DNA of 64,000 bases. Origin: Streptomyces marianii (lineage in GTDB: Bacteria; Actinomycetota; Actinomycetes; Streptomycetales; Streptomycetaceae). The notes under the pieces are model-generated. The model was not told the DNA's origin and did no database searches. It saw only the letters and a program-made list of their open reading frames with translations. A program made the position numbers and the translations under genes. This document shows positions 32,834 to 40,991 of the stretch, in pieces. Location of the stretch: positions 43,601 to 107,600 of the forward strand of contig NZ_VAWE01000003.1 in assembly GCF_005795905.1 (NCBI RefSeq), written 5' to 3'. Numbering within the stretch: the stretch's first letter is position 1; each line of letters starts with the position of its first letter.

Positions 32834-34018
32834 TCAGGACGCCGCAGCCAGCGCGGGCGCCTTGCGGCACTCGCACGGACCGATCGGCAAGAACGTCTCC
32901 GGGTCCTCGGCGAGACCCGAGCCCTTGCACTTGTCGCACTCCAGGGGGGCGGCCGCGGGGTGGCCCGCACCCACTCCCGCAGGGGCGTCCGGCAGCCGCT
33001 TGAGGTGCTTGCGGTAGATCGCAGCCACATCAAAGACCCGCTCCGGGTCGCACTTTCGGGACAGGTGGCTCCGCAGCTGCGGCAGCGTCCACCCGATCGC
33101 CAGGGCCTGGTCGACGAGCGGGACCAGGTCCAGCGCGTCGTCGCGGTGCATCTGGCCGGGCAGTCCCACGAGCATGGCCAGTGCCTCCGCCGTCTGCTCG
33201 TCTCCGCCGTCGCGGGGCGCCGGCACTGCGGCAGCAGCCGGAGCGGGGTTGTCTTCCGGCGAAGCCGTCTCTCTCGTCTTCTCCGTCTCGGCCTTGGGTG
33301 TGACGGACGTTTCCGTTGCGTCACCCGAGGAGGGAGAGAGAGAAGATCCAGAGGAAGACACCAGAGGAAGATCGCGTTCCCCCAGCTCATCGGCCGTGTG
33401 CGGGTCGGATTCCCGACCCCGTGGGTCGGATTTCCGACCCATCGGGTCGGATTTCCGACCCGCTTCCCCTGCCGGGTCGGATTTCCGACCCGCTTCGGAA
33501 GCTGCCTGGTCAGAGGCGGCAGGGGCATCCTCGGCGCTCTCGTCGACCAGCTCAGCCAGGGCGGTGCCGAGGGCCTTGAGCTTGTCTTCGGTGTTCCGCC
33601 AGCCCTGGTATCCCTCCGGTGCTGCGTCGTTGATGCGGATACGCAGCGGCTTGCCGACGGCGCTCGCGCGGGATGAAGTCTTGATGGGCTTGCCCTCGGG
33701 CGTCGTCACCAGCCCGACCCTGGTGAGGCCGTCGAGGATGCCCCGCACGCGGGTGAGACTGCTCGGCCCGCCGCTCGGGCTGGGGATCAGCTCGCACAGC
33801 AGCTGTAGCGTTAGCTTGCGGACGTGGTTCTTGAACTTGTCGATCACCAGCGACCGCAGGACCAGGTAGCCGCGGACCTCGCCGTCCTTGAGCTGCTCGC
33901 ACAGGGCGATCCAGTCCATGACCCGGGTGTCGTACCAGCCGTCGTCCTCGGGGCCGTACAGCTCGACGACCTGGTCCGGCGAGGCCGCCGATGCCTTAGG
34001 GCGCTTGGGCGAGGTCAT
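32834..34018 (-). CDS. Rep1-like initiator protein with internal iterons
   Basis: A 394-residue protein starting at ATG 34018. The N-terminal 150 residues look like a winged-helix DNA-binding domain (VMDWIALCEQLKDGEVRGYL, GILDGLTRVGLVTTPEGKP). A linker follows with four GRKSDP/GRESDP units encoded by palindromic DNA. The C-terminal part has AIGWTLPQLRSHLSRKCDPE and a zinc-like CDKCKGSGL with CECRK. Together with the adjacent DnaB gene and its iterons it fits the initiator of a pSLA2-like origin. This assignment is by organisation rather than by a recognised family. Confidence 0.65.
   Translation of the reverse strand: MTSPKRPKASAASPDQVVELYGPEDDGWYDTRVMDWIALCEQLKDGEVRGYLVLRSLVIDKFKNHVRKLTLQLLCELIPSPSGGPSSLTRVRGILDGLTRVGLVTTPEGKPIKTSSRASAVGKPLRIRINDAAPEGYQGWRNTEDKLKALGTALAELVDESAEDAPAASDQAASEAGRKSDPAGEAGRKSDPMGRKSDPRGRESDPHTADELGERDLPLVSSSGSSLSPSSGDATETSVTPKAETEKTRETASPEDNPAPAAAAVPAPRDGGDEQTAEALAMLVGLPGQMHRDDALDLVPLVDQALAIGWTLPQLRSHLSRKCDPERVFDVAAIYRKHLKRLPDAPAGVGAGHPAAAPLECDKCKGSGLAEDPETFLPIGPCECRKAPALAAAS
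33402..33491. repeat. Four 18-bp near-palindromic iterons within the Rep1-like gene
   Basis: GGGTCGGATTTCCGACCC (first copy with a C variant) occurs at 33402-33419, 33423-33440, 33444-33461 and 33474-33491. The first three start 21 bp apart, two helical turns. Each encodes GRKSDP or GRESDP on the minus strand, so DNA-level conservation dictates the peptide repeat. Confidence 0.85.
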
Positions 34019-34940
34019 CGCGCCACCGTCCCGGTGACCGGCGGAGCGGTGAGGGCGGCGGTGCTGTCGAGCGTGTTCGTAGTCACGCGGCCGTTGTATG
34101 GGCCAAAGCAGACACCCTCGTTGGTGCAGGTCAGGGTGCGATTCAGCGAGGAAGTTGTAGTCACAGCGCCTTCGTGTGCGGCCGCGGACGTTAGTGTCTC
34201 GGGCTCCGCTGCGGAGGGCCGGAGGGGGCAGTGCATGGAGTGCGATCTCTCCCAATCGGGTAGAGAGCCGCACGTCGGGTGATCATCACCAGGTAACTGG
34301 ACGGGCCTAGGGCCGGTGCTGCGTAACCCTAGGTTTCTTGGTTACCCTGGCGGTGGTGACCGGGCCCGACCAGGGTCGGGAGCCCGGCGTTACCGCCGAC
34401 GTACGACTCAGGCGCTGATGGGCTTGGTAGGCCAGTGGCTGAGTCAAAGCTCGAAGTCGAAGGCCGTCCCCTGTTGGCGCAGGGGGCGGCCTTCGGCGTT
34501 ACGGGTCGCGTTCGTTCATGACGCACATCGTCGAGTCCTTCTCCCGGTCTCGAGAACCGGGGATGTCCTGATGCAAGGCGGCGCATCGAGTGATCGTGCA
34601 CGACACGCGTGACCTGTGGGAACGCGTTCTCGGCAACCGAGGTTCCGAGAACCCGCACTCCGGGAGAGAACTTGCGTTGTCGTCCCGCAGGGCGGGAAGC
34701 GGCGTGTCGCCGTGTCCGATCAGCGCCTCGCTGCCGGTGGGTACGCGTAGCCTGCTAACCAACGCAGGCACCTCCCATCTAGGTGCTTGATCGCGGCGGC
34801 GGTGTGTGGAAGCCCGACGCTGCGACCGGCAGGCCCCCGCGATGCGGAGGGCCTGTTCGCGTTTCGCGGGGGCCATCTTCCTCCTCCAGCAGGCTCGGTG
34901 TGGTCAGCTCGCGGCTTCCGGCGCGTCGGCGCGTACCCAG
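34019..34940. other. Gene-free region with hairpins upstream of the Rep1-like gene
   Basis: No frame is convincing. Structured elements are GTAACC...GGTTAC at 34323-34344, a strong hairpin at 34459-34494 (GAAGGCCG and CGGCCTTC with an inner CCCCTG/CAGGGG) and another at 34831-34854 (AGGCCCCCGC/GCGGAGGGCCT). They resemble terminators without U-tracts and may end transcription units or control replication. A small regulatory RNA is possible but not shown. Confidence 0.5.
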
Positions 34941-35063
34941 TCAGTCGCGGAAGCGTTCGGTGATCAAGCCCCACCCCAGGTGGACTGGGACGTCCTCGTT
35001 GGCCAGGTGCGGCGTCTTGACGAGCGGTGTGTTCGGCGACCCGATCACGTACACGTGGCTCAC
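34941..35063 (-). CDS. Small protein with GIY-YIG-like start
   Basis: A 40-residue frame from GTG 35063, whose start overlaps the stop of the upstream gene (GTGA), with AGGAG nearby. It begins SHVYVIGSPNTPLVK, as in T5orf172/GIY-YIG nuclease domains, but then diverges and stops, far short of a nuclease. Either a remnant or a coupled microprotein. Confidence 0.4.
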   Translation of the reverse strand: MSHVYVIGSPNTPLVKTPHLANEDVPVHLGWGLITERFRD

Positions 35064-35410
35064 ACGTGCTCCTGGTGGACAGCAGAGGCGATGAGGAAGG
35101 CCCGATGCGCCTGCACGAGGTAGGCGAAGGCTGCTCCGAGCTGGCCGTACAAGTCAGCGCCGTCGGGTTCCAACTGCTGGGCGGCGGTGACGGCCTGGGC
35201 GGCGCGCTCAAGCAGGTCAGCGGCGGCGCTGGGGAGCATGATTGCGTTGCTGTGGGTACGAAGGGCGCAGGCGATTTCGGAGAGTGGGGCGCCGGCGGAG
35301 AGGGGACCAGGCCCAGCAGCCTGCGTGACGGCCGGAAGCCAGCCGCCCTCGGCGAGCGCCGAGCGCAGCTCGGTAGTGATATCGGATGCCGAGAGGCGTG
35401 CGGTGCTCAT
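35060..35410 (-). CDS. Hypothetical helical protein
   Basis: A 116-residue protein with ATG 35410 behind AAAGGAGC. Mostly helices: ARLSASDITTELRSAL, AADLLERAAQAVTAAQQLE and AFAYLVQAHRAFLIASA. No family is recognised. It lies downstream of the two UTRA-domain genes, in the same orientation and probably the same transcript. Confidence 0.65.
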   Translation of the reverse strand: MSTARLSASDITTELRSALAEGGWLPAVTQAAGPGPLSAGAPLSEIACALRTHSNAIMLPSAAADLLERAAQAVTAAQQLEPDGADLYGQLGAAFAYLVQAHRAFLIASAVHQEHV

Positions 35411-35466
35411 CCGAGCTCCTTTCGAGGGGGAGCACGGGCCCCCGGTCGAGGGGGCCCGCACGCGCG

Positions 35467-36027
35467 TTAGGCGAGGGGGACCGAGTAGCGGAGCTTCCAG
35501 CCGCTGCCCAACACGTGCTGGGTCACCTCGACGACGCGTCCGTTCTCGGTACGGCCGACGTGGTTGATCGTGAGGACGGATGCGCCGGCCTGCAGGCCGA
35601 GGACGCTCGCCTCGTCGGCCGTGGCCGTGCGCAGGGCGACGTCCTCGGTGGCCTCGGCGCCCTGGTCGAATCCGGCTTCGCGCATCCGGCTGATGATGCC
35701 ACCTACGCCCGTGTCGACCTGCTCGATGCCGGCGGCCTCGGCGACGTCGACGGGGATGTAGGTCGTCGCGAGCTGAATCAGGCGGTCGCCGTCGAACATC
35801 TTGCGGGCGCGGACGACGACTTCGCCCTCAGTGCCCAGGAGCTCGGCGACGTCGGCGGGCGCGGTCTCGCGGCGGACGTCGACCTCGGTCCGAGGGGTGC
35901 CTCCGCTGCGGCGGATCTCGGCGTCGTACGCGCCGTGCGCGCCGTTCTCCTCGCGCTGGTCGGTCCGGTACCGGCTGCGTGCGTCCCGGAGGACCACGCC
36001 GTCAGTGCCGATCGTGTTGCTTGCCAT
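35467..36027 (-). CDS. UTRA-domain protein without a DNA-binding domain
   Basis: A 186-residue protein that aligns by eye to the C-terminal domain of the GntR regulator upstream: GAYDAEIRRSGGTPRTEV, VAELLGTEGEVVVRARKMF, IQLATTYIPVDVAE and ITENGRVVEV-like LTINHVGRTENGRVVEVTQH. The wHTH is absent. It could bind the same ligand or form heterodimers with the regulator, modulating it. Probably arose by duplication and truncation. ATG 36027. Confidence 0.8.
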   Translation of the reverse strand: MASNTIGTDGVVLRDARSRYRTDQREENGAHGAYDAEIRRSGGTPRTEVDVRRETAPADVAELLGTEGEVVVRARKMFDGDRLIQLATTYIPVDVAEAAGIEQVDTGVGGIISRMREAGFDQGAEATEDVALRTATADEASVLGLQAGASVLTINHVGRTENGRVVEVTQHVLGSGWKLRYSVPLA

Positions 36028-36086
36028 GTGCTCTGTGCTCCTTGGGTTGATTGCTGAGTCTGTGGGGTGCCCGAGAGGCTGGGTGC

Positions 36087-36881
36087 TTACGAGCCGATCT
36101 CCCACTCGTATGCGAGCCGCCACTTCGTACGAGGCATGACGTGTAGGCAGACCTCGACGATGCGCCCCTCTGCGGTGATCCCCATATGGGTGATCTCCAG
36201 GACGGCCTGGTCGACCGGGATACCGAGTCCCGCCGCCTCTTCCTCAGAGGGCGGACGAACCTCGATCTCCTCTCGCAGGCGGACCTGCGCCTGTCCAATC
36301 TCGGCCAGCCTGGACTTGCTGCCGCCCGGGCCGGTGTTCTGCTGCTCCAGCTGTGGGCACTGGTCGGCGAGATCCGGAGGGAACCAGGACGTGGCGAGCT
36401 GCACCACCTCGCTGACCTCATCGTTGTCGGGGAAGGTGACGGGCATGACCCGCGCACGCTTGAGGGCCTTCGAGGCGTGGTGAAGGCCAAGCAGCTCGGC
36501 GACACACTTTGGTGGACGCTCCCGAGCGATCACGACGGGTGTCGGCTTGGGGACCAGACCCATGCGGCGGATCTCGGCGTCGAAGGCTCCGACCGCGCCG
36601 CCCTCTGACCGAGCGGTCGGCAGGTACCGGCCAGTGCCGTCCCGCAGGACCTTGCCCAGTACGAGGCTGACGTAGGTGCCCTTGCCGCGGCGCGTGAAGA
36701 CAAGGCCTTGATCTTCCAGGAGTCCGTACACGTCCCGGGCGGTCTGGTAAGCGATGCCTTCGGCCGCCTGCAGTTCAGGGACGCTCGGCAGAGCGGAGCC
36801 GGGCGGATATACGCCCCGCTCGATCTTCGCCGCGATGCTCGCGGCGATTCGCGGCACCTTTCCGGGCTCCCTCTTCGTCAT
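36087..36881 (-). CDS. GntR-family regulator, HutC type (KorSA-like)
   Basis: A 264-residue regulator. The N-terminal wHTH includes IAAKIERGVYPPGSALPSVP, IAYQTARDVYGLLEDQGLV and TRRGKGTYVS; the UTRA domain follows from about residue 95. ATG 36881. HutC-type regulators of Streptomyces plasmids (KorSA, KorA) repress transfer genes, and the divergent transfer operon has matching inverted repeats, so control of conjugation is the likely role. Confidence 0.88.
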   Translation of the reverse strand: MTKREPGKVPRIAASIAAKIERGVYPPGSALPSVPELQAAEGIAYQTARDVYGLLEDQGLVFTRRGKGTYVSLVLGKVLRDGTGRYLPTARSEGGAVGAFDAEIRRMGLVPKPTPVVIARERPPKCVAELLGLHHASKALKRARVMPVTFPDNDEVSEVVQLATSWFPPDLADQCPQLEQQNTGPGGSKSRLAEIGQAQVRLREEIEVRPPSEEEAAGLGIPVDQAVLEITHMGITAEGRIVEVCLHVMPRTKWRLAYEWEIGS

Positions 36882-37028
36882 GCCTCTCTCCGTCTCGTAT
36901 CCGATATGGGACTCCCTCCCACGACACGCGGCCCAGCATGACATGTCTAGTTGTCTTCCGAAAGTCGAGATCGCGCGCATCTCTCAATTGCGCGGAAAAG
37001 TGCAGGTCAAGTGCCCCTGATCCCGACG

Positions 37029-37100
37029 CTTAACTAGACAGGTTGACACCCGTCGAGACGGGTGGGTTAATCGAAGCGCTCGGCCACCTGACTAGTTAAG
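37029..37100 (+). promoter_or_regulatory. Transfer-operon promoter with nested operators
   Basis: TTGACA at 37043-37048 and GTTAAT at 37066-37071 are spaced 17 bp apart. The palindrome CCCGTCGAGACGGG (37049-37062) fills the spacer. Flanking it, CTTAACTAGACAGG (37029-37042) and CCTGACTAGTTAAG (37087-37100) form an inverted repeat with a CTAG core. A related TGTCTAGTTGTC lies at 36943-36954, before the GntR gene. Repression by the GntR regulator is inferred. Confidence 0.7.
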
Positions 37101-37182
37101 TGAGGGGCTGGGTGTTTGGAGCGCAGCCATGCCTGATGGCGGCTTCAGCACGGCTCGCGAGGGCACGGCTGGATGGCCGCTC

Positions 37183-37412
37183 GTTCTTTGAGAACTCAAC
37201 AGCGTGCCAATTGATGCGATTTGGGCGTGATACCGCCGGGCCTCTCCTTCCGTTGGAGGGCGTCCGGCGGCATCCAAAACCAGTGGTCAGAAGAGGGCGA
37301 GCCCGACAGGCAGGGCTCTCCGGAGAGGGGTTCGACTCCCCGCTCGCCTACCGCGCCGCTCAGACGGCGCGACCCCCGGCACGGCGTTGCACCGCCATGT
37401 GTGCCGGGGGTC
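37183..37412 (+). ncRNA. Structured RNA: rrn-like antitermination leader and tRNA-like fold
   Basis: GTTCTTTGAGAACTCAACAG then CGTGCCAA (37183-37210) matches the leader sequence I know from actinobacterial rRNA operons. It is followed by a hairpin (CGCCGG...CCGGCG, about 37230-37270), then GGCGAGC (37296-37302) pairing with GCTCGCC (37342-37348). These enclose CTCTCCGGAGAG and a T-arm-like GGGGTTCGACTCCCC (37327-37341). Two more hairpins end the segment (37353-37370; 37371-37412, GACCCCCGGCAC/GTGCCGGGGGTC). It could be a leader RNA of the transfer operon or a separate RNA. Confidence 0.5.
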
Positions 37413-37443
37413 CACGGATCCCACCTGCTAGGAGCTGATCCGC

Positions 37444-37830
37444 ATGACCATCATGCCGTCCGACCTGCCGCTGAACTCCACCGGCATCGCCGATGGCTTC
37501 AATGACGCCGTCGCCGAGGTCTTCCCCCTGTTCCAGGAGGTCCAGGGGCTGGCCAGGCTCGGCGTCCACGTCGAGTTCACGGTGGCCCCGTCCAACATCG
37601 TCGCGACGATCACCGTGACGCCCACCGCCGCGAGCGTTCTGCCGGCGCTGCTCGCCGAGATCGACGACGCCCGCCCCGGGGCGCTGCCCAACGGGCGGCT
37701 CGTCGTCACCGGGGCGATGTGCCAGGGCACCGTCACGCTGCGGGTGCTGATCCCGCAGGGCTGGGTGAGCGCCGAGGAGCTCGCGGTGCTGACCGGCACC
37801 GCCACCGCCGACCCCAGCGACCTGCTGTGA
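37444..37830 (+). CDS. Hypothetical protein, first gene of the transfer operon
   Basis: A 128-residue protein with ATG 37444 behind AGGAGCTGATCC. It looks like an alpha/beta domain (VEFTVAPSNIVATITVTPTA, NGRLVVTGAMCQGTVTLRVL). No family is recognised. The stop overlaps the next start (GTGA). Confidence 0.65.
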   Translation: MTIMPSDLPLNSTGIADGFNDAVAEVFPLFQEVQGLARLGVHVEFTVAPSNIVATITVTPTAASVLPALLAEIDDARPGALPNGRLVVTGAMCQGTVTLRVLIPQGWVSAEELAVLTGTATADPSDLL

Positions 37831-37955
37831 GCCCGCAGGAGCAGGCGGCCAAGGAAGCCGCCGAAGCCGCCGCACGTGCCGAGGCCGCCCGCCGGCAGGC
37901 GGAGGCCGAACTTCGGCGCCACGGCCAGGCCATGTCCGGGGTCGGGGGCAAGTGA
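37827..37955 (+). CDS. Small alanine/glutamate-rich protein
   Basis: A 42-residue frame starting at GTG 37827 inside the previous stop and ending where the next ATG begins (TGATG). It is a single charged helix (AAKEAAEAAARAEAARRQAE). The tight coupling on both sides supports translation. Confidence 0.55.
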   Translation: MSPQEQAAKEAAEAAARAEAARRQAEAELRRHGQAMSGVGGK

Positions 37956-38293
37956 TGCGCTGGCCGATCAGGCTCGTCCGCGCTTCGGTGCTCGACGAGC
38001 TCCGTGAGAAGGCCGACCAGGCCGATGCGCTGCAGACGGTGGCCGACGAGGCAGGCCTCCAGGCCGTGCACTTCGCCGCCACCCAACTCGCCCTGCAGAT
38101 GACCCAGATCGACAAGGCCCGCGCGCTGGAGAACTTGGACCAGGCGGTCGACGACCTCCAGGTCCACATCCTGCGCCGGGCCCGCGCGATCGAGCTGCTG
38201 CAGCAGATCCACGACGTGCCGCCAGAGGCGGCCGAACACATCCGACTCGCGTGCGACGCCCTGATCAGGGGCGGAGAGGTGGTCCCCGCATGA
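37955..38293 (+). CDS. Hypothetical coiled-coil protein
   Basis: A 112-residue protein, ATG 37955 (a GTG at 37952 is possible). It has heptad-like helices: LDELREKADQADALQTVADE and LQVHILRRARAIELLQQIHD. The stop overlaps the next gene. Probably a transfer-operon accessory protein of unknown function. Confidence 0.65.
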   Translation: MRWPIRLVRASVLDELREKADQADALQTVADEAGLQAVHFAATQLALQMTQIDKARALENLDQAVDDLQVHILRRARAIELLQQIHDVPPEAAEHIRLACDALIRGGEVVPA

Positions 38294-38691
38294 ACGCCCT
38301 GCTCAGCAAGCCCAAGCGGGTCGTCCGGAACTTCCGCAAGGCCCACGGGGGCATCGAGACCTGGAGCGCCGAGGACTTCGACGTCTTCCAGGACCTGCTC
38401 GCCGCCGCCCACACCGGCCCGCTGCTCCGGCTTCGGCTCCGCGCGCAGACGCTGCTGGCCATTGCGTACGCCATGCCGCTCTACACGCTGTCGGAGCTGG
38501 TGAACGCGGTGCGCGGCACGTACTGGGACCGGCTGGACCGGTACCTGGACCGCGTCGACGACCGGTGCTCCGACGCCGAGGAGGCGTGCACCCGAGCCGG
38601 TGACTGGGCCTTCGTGAAGCGGGTCGGTGACCTCACCGACCGCTTCACGGACGCGGTCTGCCGCATGGCCGACCGCCTCGCCAAGAGCTGA
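38290..38691 (+). CDS. Hypothetical helical protein
   Basis: A 133-residue protein with ATG 38290 in the previous stop. A hydrophobic helix (LLAIAYAMPLYTLSELVNAV) lies in the middle and charged helices at the end (DDRCSDAEEACTRAGDWAFV). No family is recognised. Confidence 0.65.
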   Translation: MNALLSKPKRVVRNFRKAHGGIETWSAEDFDVFQDLLAAAHTGPLLRLRLRAQTLLAIAYAMPLYTLSELVNAVRGTYWDRLDRYLDRVDDRCSDAEEACTRAGDWAFVKRVGDLTDRFTDAVCRMADRLAKS

Positions 38692-38725
38692 TCCGCCCCT
38701 TCGTACGACTCCGGAAGGAGGCCCC

Positions 38726-40345
38726 GTGTCCACCACCGTCGTGGACCTCGCAACGCTCCGCCCCGTCATCGGGGCGGAGCCCACCCCCGCCGAAATCGCC
38801 GCGGATGCCCGGGTGGAGGCTCAGCAGATCCTCGACCAGGCCCGCGACGAGGCGGACCGCATCATCGACGCCGCCCAGCGCGCCGTCGAGACGGCGCGCG
38901 GCGAGGAAGCCGCCGCCGAGCAGAAGCGCCAGGCGCACGAGCGCCAGGCGATCCGGGCCCGCGAGCTCGCCGACGCCGAGACCGAGGGCGCCGCCGAGAT
39001 CGTGTCCAAGGCCCGGGAGCAGGCGGCCGCGCTCCTGGACCAGGCCGCCGACCTCGCCTCCAGGCGCCGCACGGCGGCCGAGGAGACACACACCAAGGCC
39101 CTCGCCGAGGCCGAGGAGATCCGCAGCCGGGCGCAGGCCCGCGCCGATGAGCTCCTTAAGGAGGCGGAGGCGAAGGCTGGCGAGGCCGAGCGTGTCCGCG
39201 CGGCCGCCGAGGCCGATGCGGACCTCAACCGCCGGCGGGCCAATCTCGACCTGGACGAGGAGATCGCCACCCGACGAGCCTCGGCAGAGAAGGAGCTGGC
39301 CCGCGACCGAGAGAACGCGGAGCGGGCCCGCGCCGAGCTCCAGCAGGAACTGCACGAGCTCGGCGCGGAGTTCGACCGACAGGCCGAACAGAAGCGGGCA
39401 CAGCTCGACGCCGAACTCGCCGCCATACGCACGAAGGCCGGCACCGAGGCGAAGGCCATCACCGAGAAGGCCACCAGGGAAGCCGAGTCCCTCCGGAAGG
39501 CAGCCGAGAAAGAATCGGCCAGCGCCACCGGGCGGGCCAAGGCCCGCGAGGCCCAGGCCGACAGGCTGCTCAACGAGGCCCGAACTGCCGTCCGGCGCTC
39601 GTCGAAGTGGCACAGCATCACCCGGAAGTTCTGGCAGGGCGCCCCATGGGTCGCGCTCGCCGCCGGGGTCGGGCTCGCCGCCTCTGGCGAGTACGAGCTC
39701 GCCCGGCTGGTCGGCATCCACCCGTACGTCGCGCCGCTGCTGCCCGTCTCGATCGATGTGTACGCCGTCAGCGCGTTCCGCGCGAAGAAGGACATCGCTC
39801 CGGCGCTGTTGCTGATGGCGGGCGCGAACCTGGCGTACCACATCGCCGATCAGGCAGGCATCGGTCACGGCAAGCCGACGCCGTGGCAGCTCACCGCTGC
39901 GGTGGTGCTCATCTTCGTGGCGGTGATCTGGCGGGTGCACGCCCTGCTGGGCGATGGCCACGACGCCGCCACCAAGGCGGTGGAGACGGCCGGTAGCCCG
40001 GCTCCCGCCGGTGCCGGTAAGGCCGCATCTACCGGAGCCGGTAAGCCGACCGGTAATCCGGCATCTACCGGTAGCGGTAGCGCGAGCGGTAACCGGCCTC
40101 CTACCGGTACCGGTAAGTCCGGCTCTACCGGTGGCGGTAACCGCACCGGTAGCGGCGGCCGCCACCGCAGCGGTAAGGGCGGCAGGTCGGGCAGCGGTAA
40201 CGCCGAGCAGCGCGCCGCTGTACGGGCCCGCGCCGCCGAGATTCTGGCGGCGGGCGAGATCCCCTCGCCTACCGCTCTTGCCGCCGAGTTCGGCATCGCG
40301 GATCCCGAGTGGGTCCGCAACCAGATCCGCGCCGTCCGCAGCTGA
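38726..40345 (+). CDS. SpdB-like membrane protein with long coiled coil
   Basis: A 539-residue protein, GTG 38726 after GGAAGGAGG. Residues 20-285 are a continuous charged coiled coil. A membrane part follows, with WVALAAGVGLAASGEYELAR, LLPVSIDVYAVSAFR and LTAAVVLIFVAVIWRVHALL, resembling the DUF2637 membrane module of Streptomyces Spd proteins, which assist plasmid spreading between mycelial compartments. A low-complexity tail of T-G-x-G-K units (about residues 425-500) precedes a short C-terminal HTH-like end (LAAEFGIADPEWVRNQI). The Spd role is inferred from domain type and operon. Confidence 0.75.
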   Translation: MSTTVVDLATLRPVIGAEPTPAEIAADARVEAQQILDQARDEADRIIDAAQRAVETARGEEAAAEQKRQAHERQAIRARELADAETEGAAEIVSKAREQAAALLDQAADLASRRRTAAEETHTKALAEAEEIRSRAQARADELLKEAEAKAGEAERVRAAAEADADLNRRRANLDLDEEIATRRASAEKELARDRENAERARAELQQELHELGAEFDRQAEQKRAQLDAELAAIRTKAGTEAKAITEKATREAESLRKAAEKESASATGRAKAREAQADRLLNEARTAVRRSSKWHSITRKFWQGAPWVALAAGVGLAASGEYELARLVGIHPYVAPLLPVSIDVYAVSAFRAKKDIAPALLLMAGANLAYHIADQAGIGHGKPTPWQLTAAVVLIFVAVIWRVHALLGDGHDAATKAVETAGSPAPAGAGKAASTGAGKPTGNPASTGSGSASGNRPPTGTGKSGSTGGGNRTGSGGRHRSGKGGRSGSGNAEQRAAVRARAAEILAAGEIPSPTALAAEFGIADPEWVRNQIRAVRS

Positions 40346-40431
40346 TGCGGCGCGGCGAAGCACGCCGCGGGCAGGGCCCGCCTTTCGCCCCCGAGAGACG
40401 GCGGGCCCCTTCCCCGAGAGGAGATCAACCC

Positions 40432-40989
40432 GTGCCCGAGATCGAGCACATGAAGCAGGAGGTCCTGAACCGCGTCCCCGCGGAGTTCCGGCCGCTGCTC
40501 AACCTGGAACACCTGACCGCCTGGACGCTGGACCGGCAGCGCGAGCACAACGCCGACCTGTCCGCCTACGAGGCCGGATACGCCGCGTTCGAGGTGGCGT
40601 TGCGCTCGCAGTACATCGCGGGTGACCGCAAGTTCGCCGCCCGCTGGCGGGCCCGGAAGGTGAACAAGCACTGGAAGGCCCTGATCAGGGCGTCGAGGGA
40701 CGCGGCGCATGCGTCGGAGTCGCTGCGTCTGGCGTACGCCGACCACGTGCGGGAGGTGGCTGCGCTGCCTGCCCAGCGGGCGGAGAAGGCCGCCGCGAAG
40801 GCCGGCCGTCGCAAGTCGGTGGGCGGGCTGGCCGCGAAGTCGCTGCACAAGACGGCCGCCACGATGGCCCCCGGCCCCGACCAGGAGGAGTCCACGGCGG
40901 GTGAAACCTCAGGTCAGGCGCCTACCGTGGCGTCCGGAGGGCGGAAGATCCGGGGCGTGAACGACCTGTTCGACCGCCAGGGAGCCTGA
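40432..40989 (+). CDS. Hypothetical transfer-operon protein
   Basis: A 185-residue protein, GTG 40432 after GAGAGGAG. It is basic and helical (FAARWRARKVNKHWKALIRA) and ends in GRKIRGVNDLFDRQGA. No family is recognised. Three bases separate its stop from the next start. Confidence 0.65.
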   Translation: MPEIEHMKQEVLNRVPAEFRPLLNLEHLTAWTLDRQREHNADLSAYEAGYAAFEVALRSQYIAGDRKFAARWRARKVNKHWKALIRASRDAAHASESLRLAYADHVREVAALPAQRAEKAAAKAGRRKSVGGLAAKSLHKTAATMAPGPDQEESTAGETSGQAPTVASGGRKIRGVNDLFDRQGA

Positions 40990-40991
40990 CC

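Noticed and set aside
31380..33017. 545-codon plus-strand frame across the dnaB gene
   Set aside because: Antisense to a clear DnaB helicase; low-complexity translation only.
33402..33491. Possible CRISPR array
   Set aside because: Spacers would be only 3-12 bp, the repeats are palindromic iterons, and they lie within a coding sequence; no cas gene is present.
34316..34612. 98-codon open frame upstream of the Rep1-like gene
   Set aside because: It runs through a strong hairpin, has no ribosome site and an arginine-rich composition typical of chance frames.
37296..37348. Possible tRNA gene
   Set aside because: The acceptor-like stem and T-arm are present, but only 24 bases lie between the 5' acceptor strand and the T-arm, with no D-arm or anticodon arm, so it cannot be a normal tRNA.
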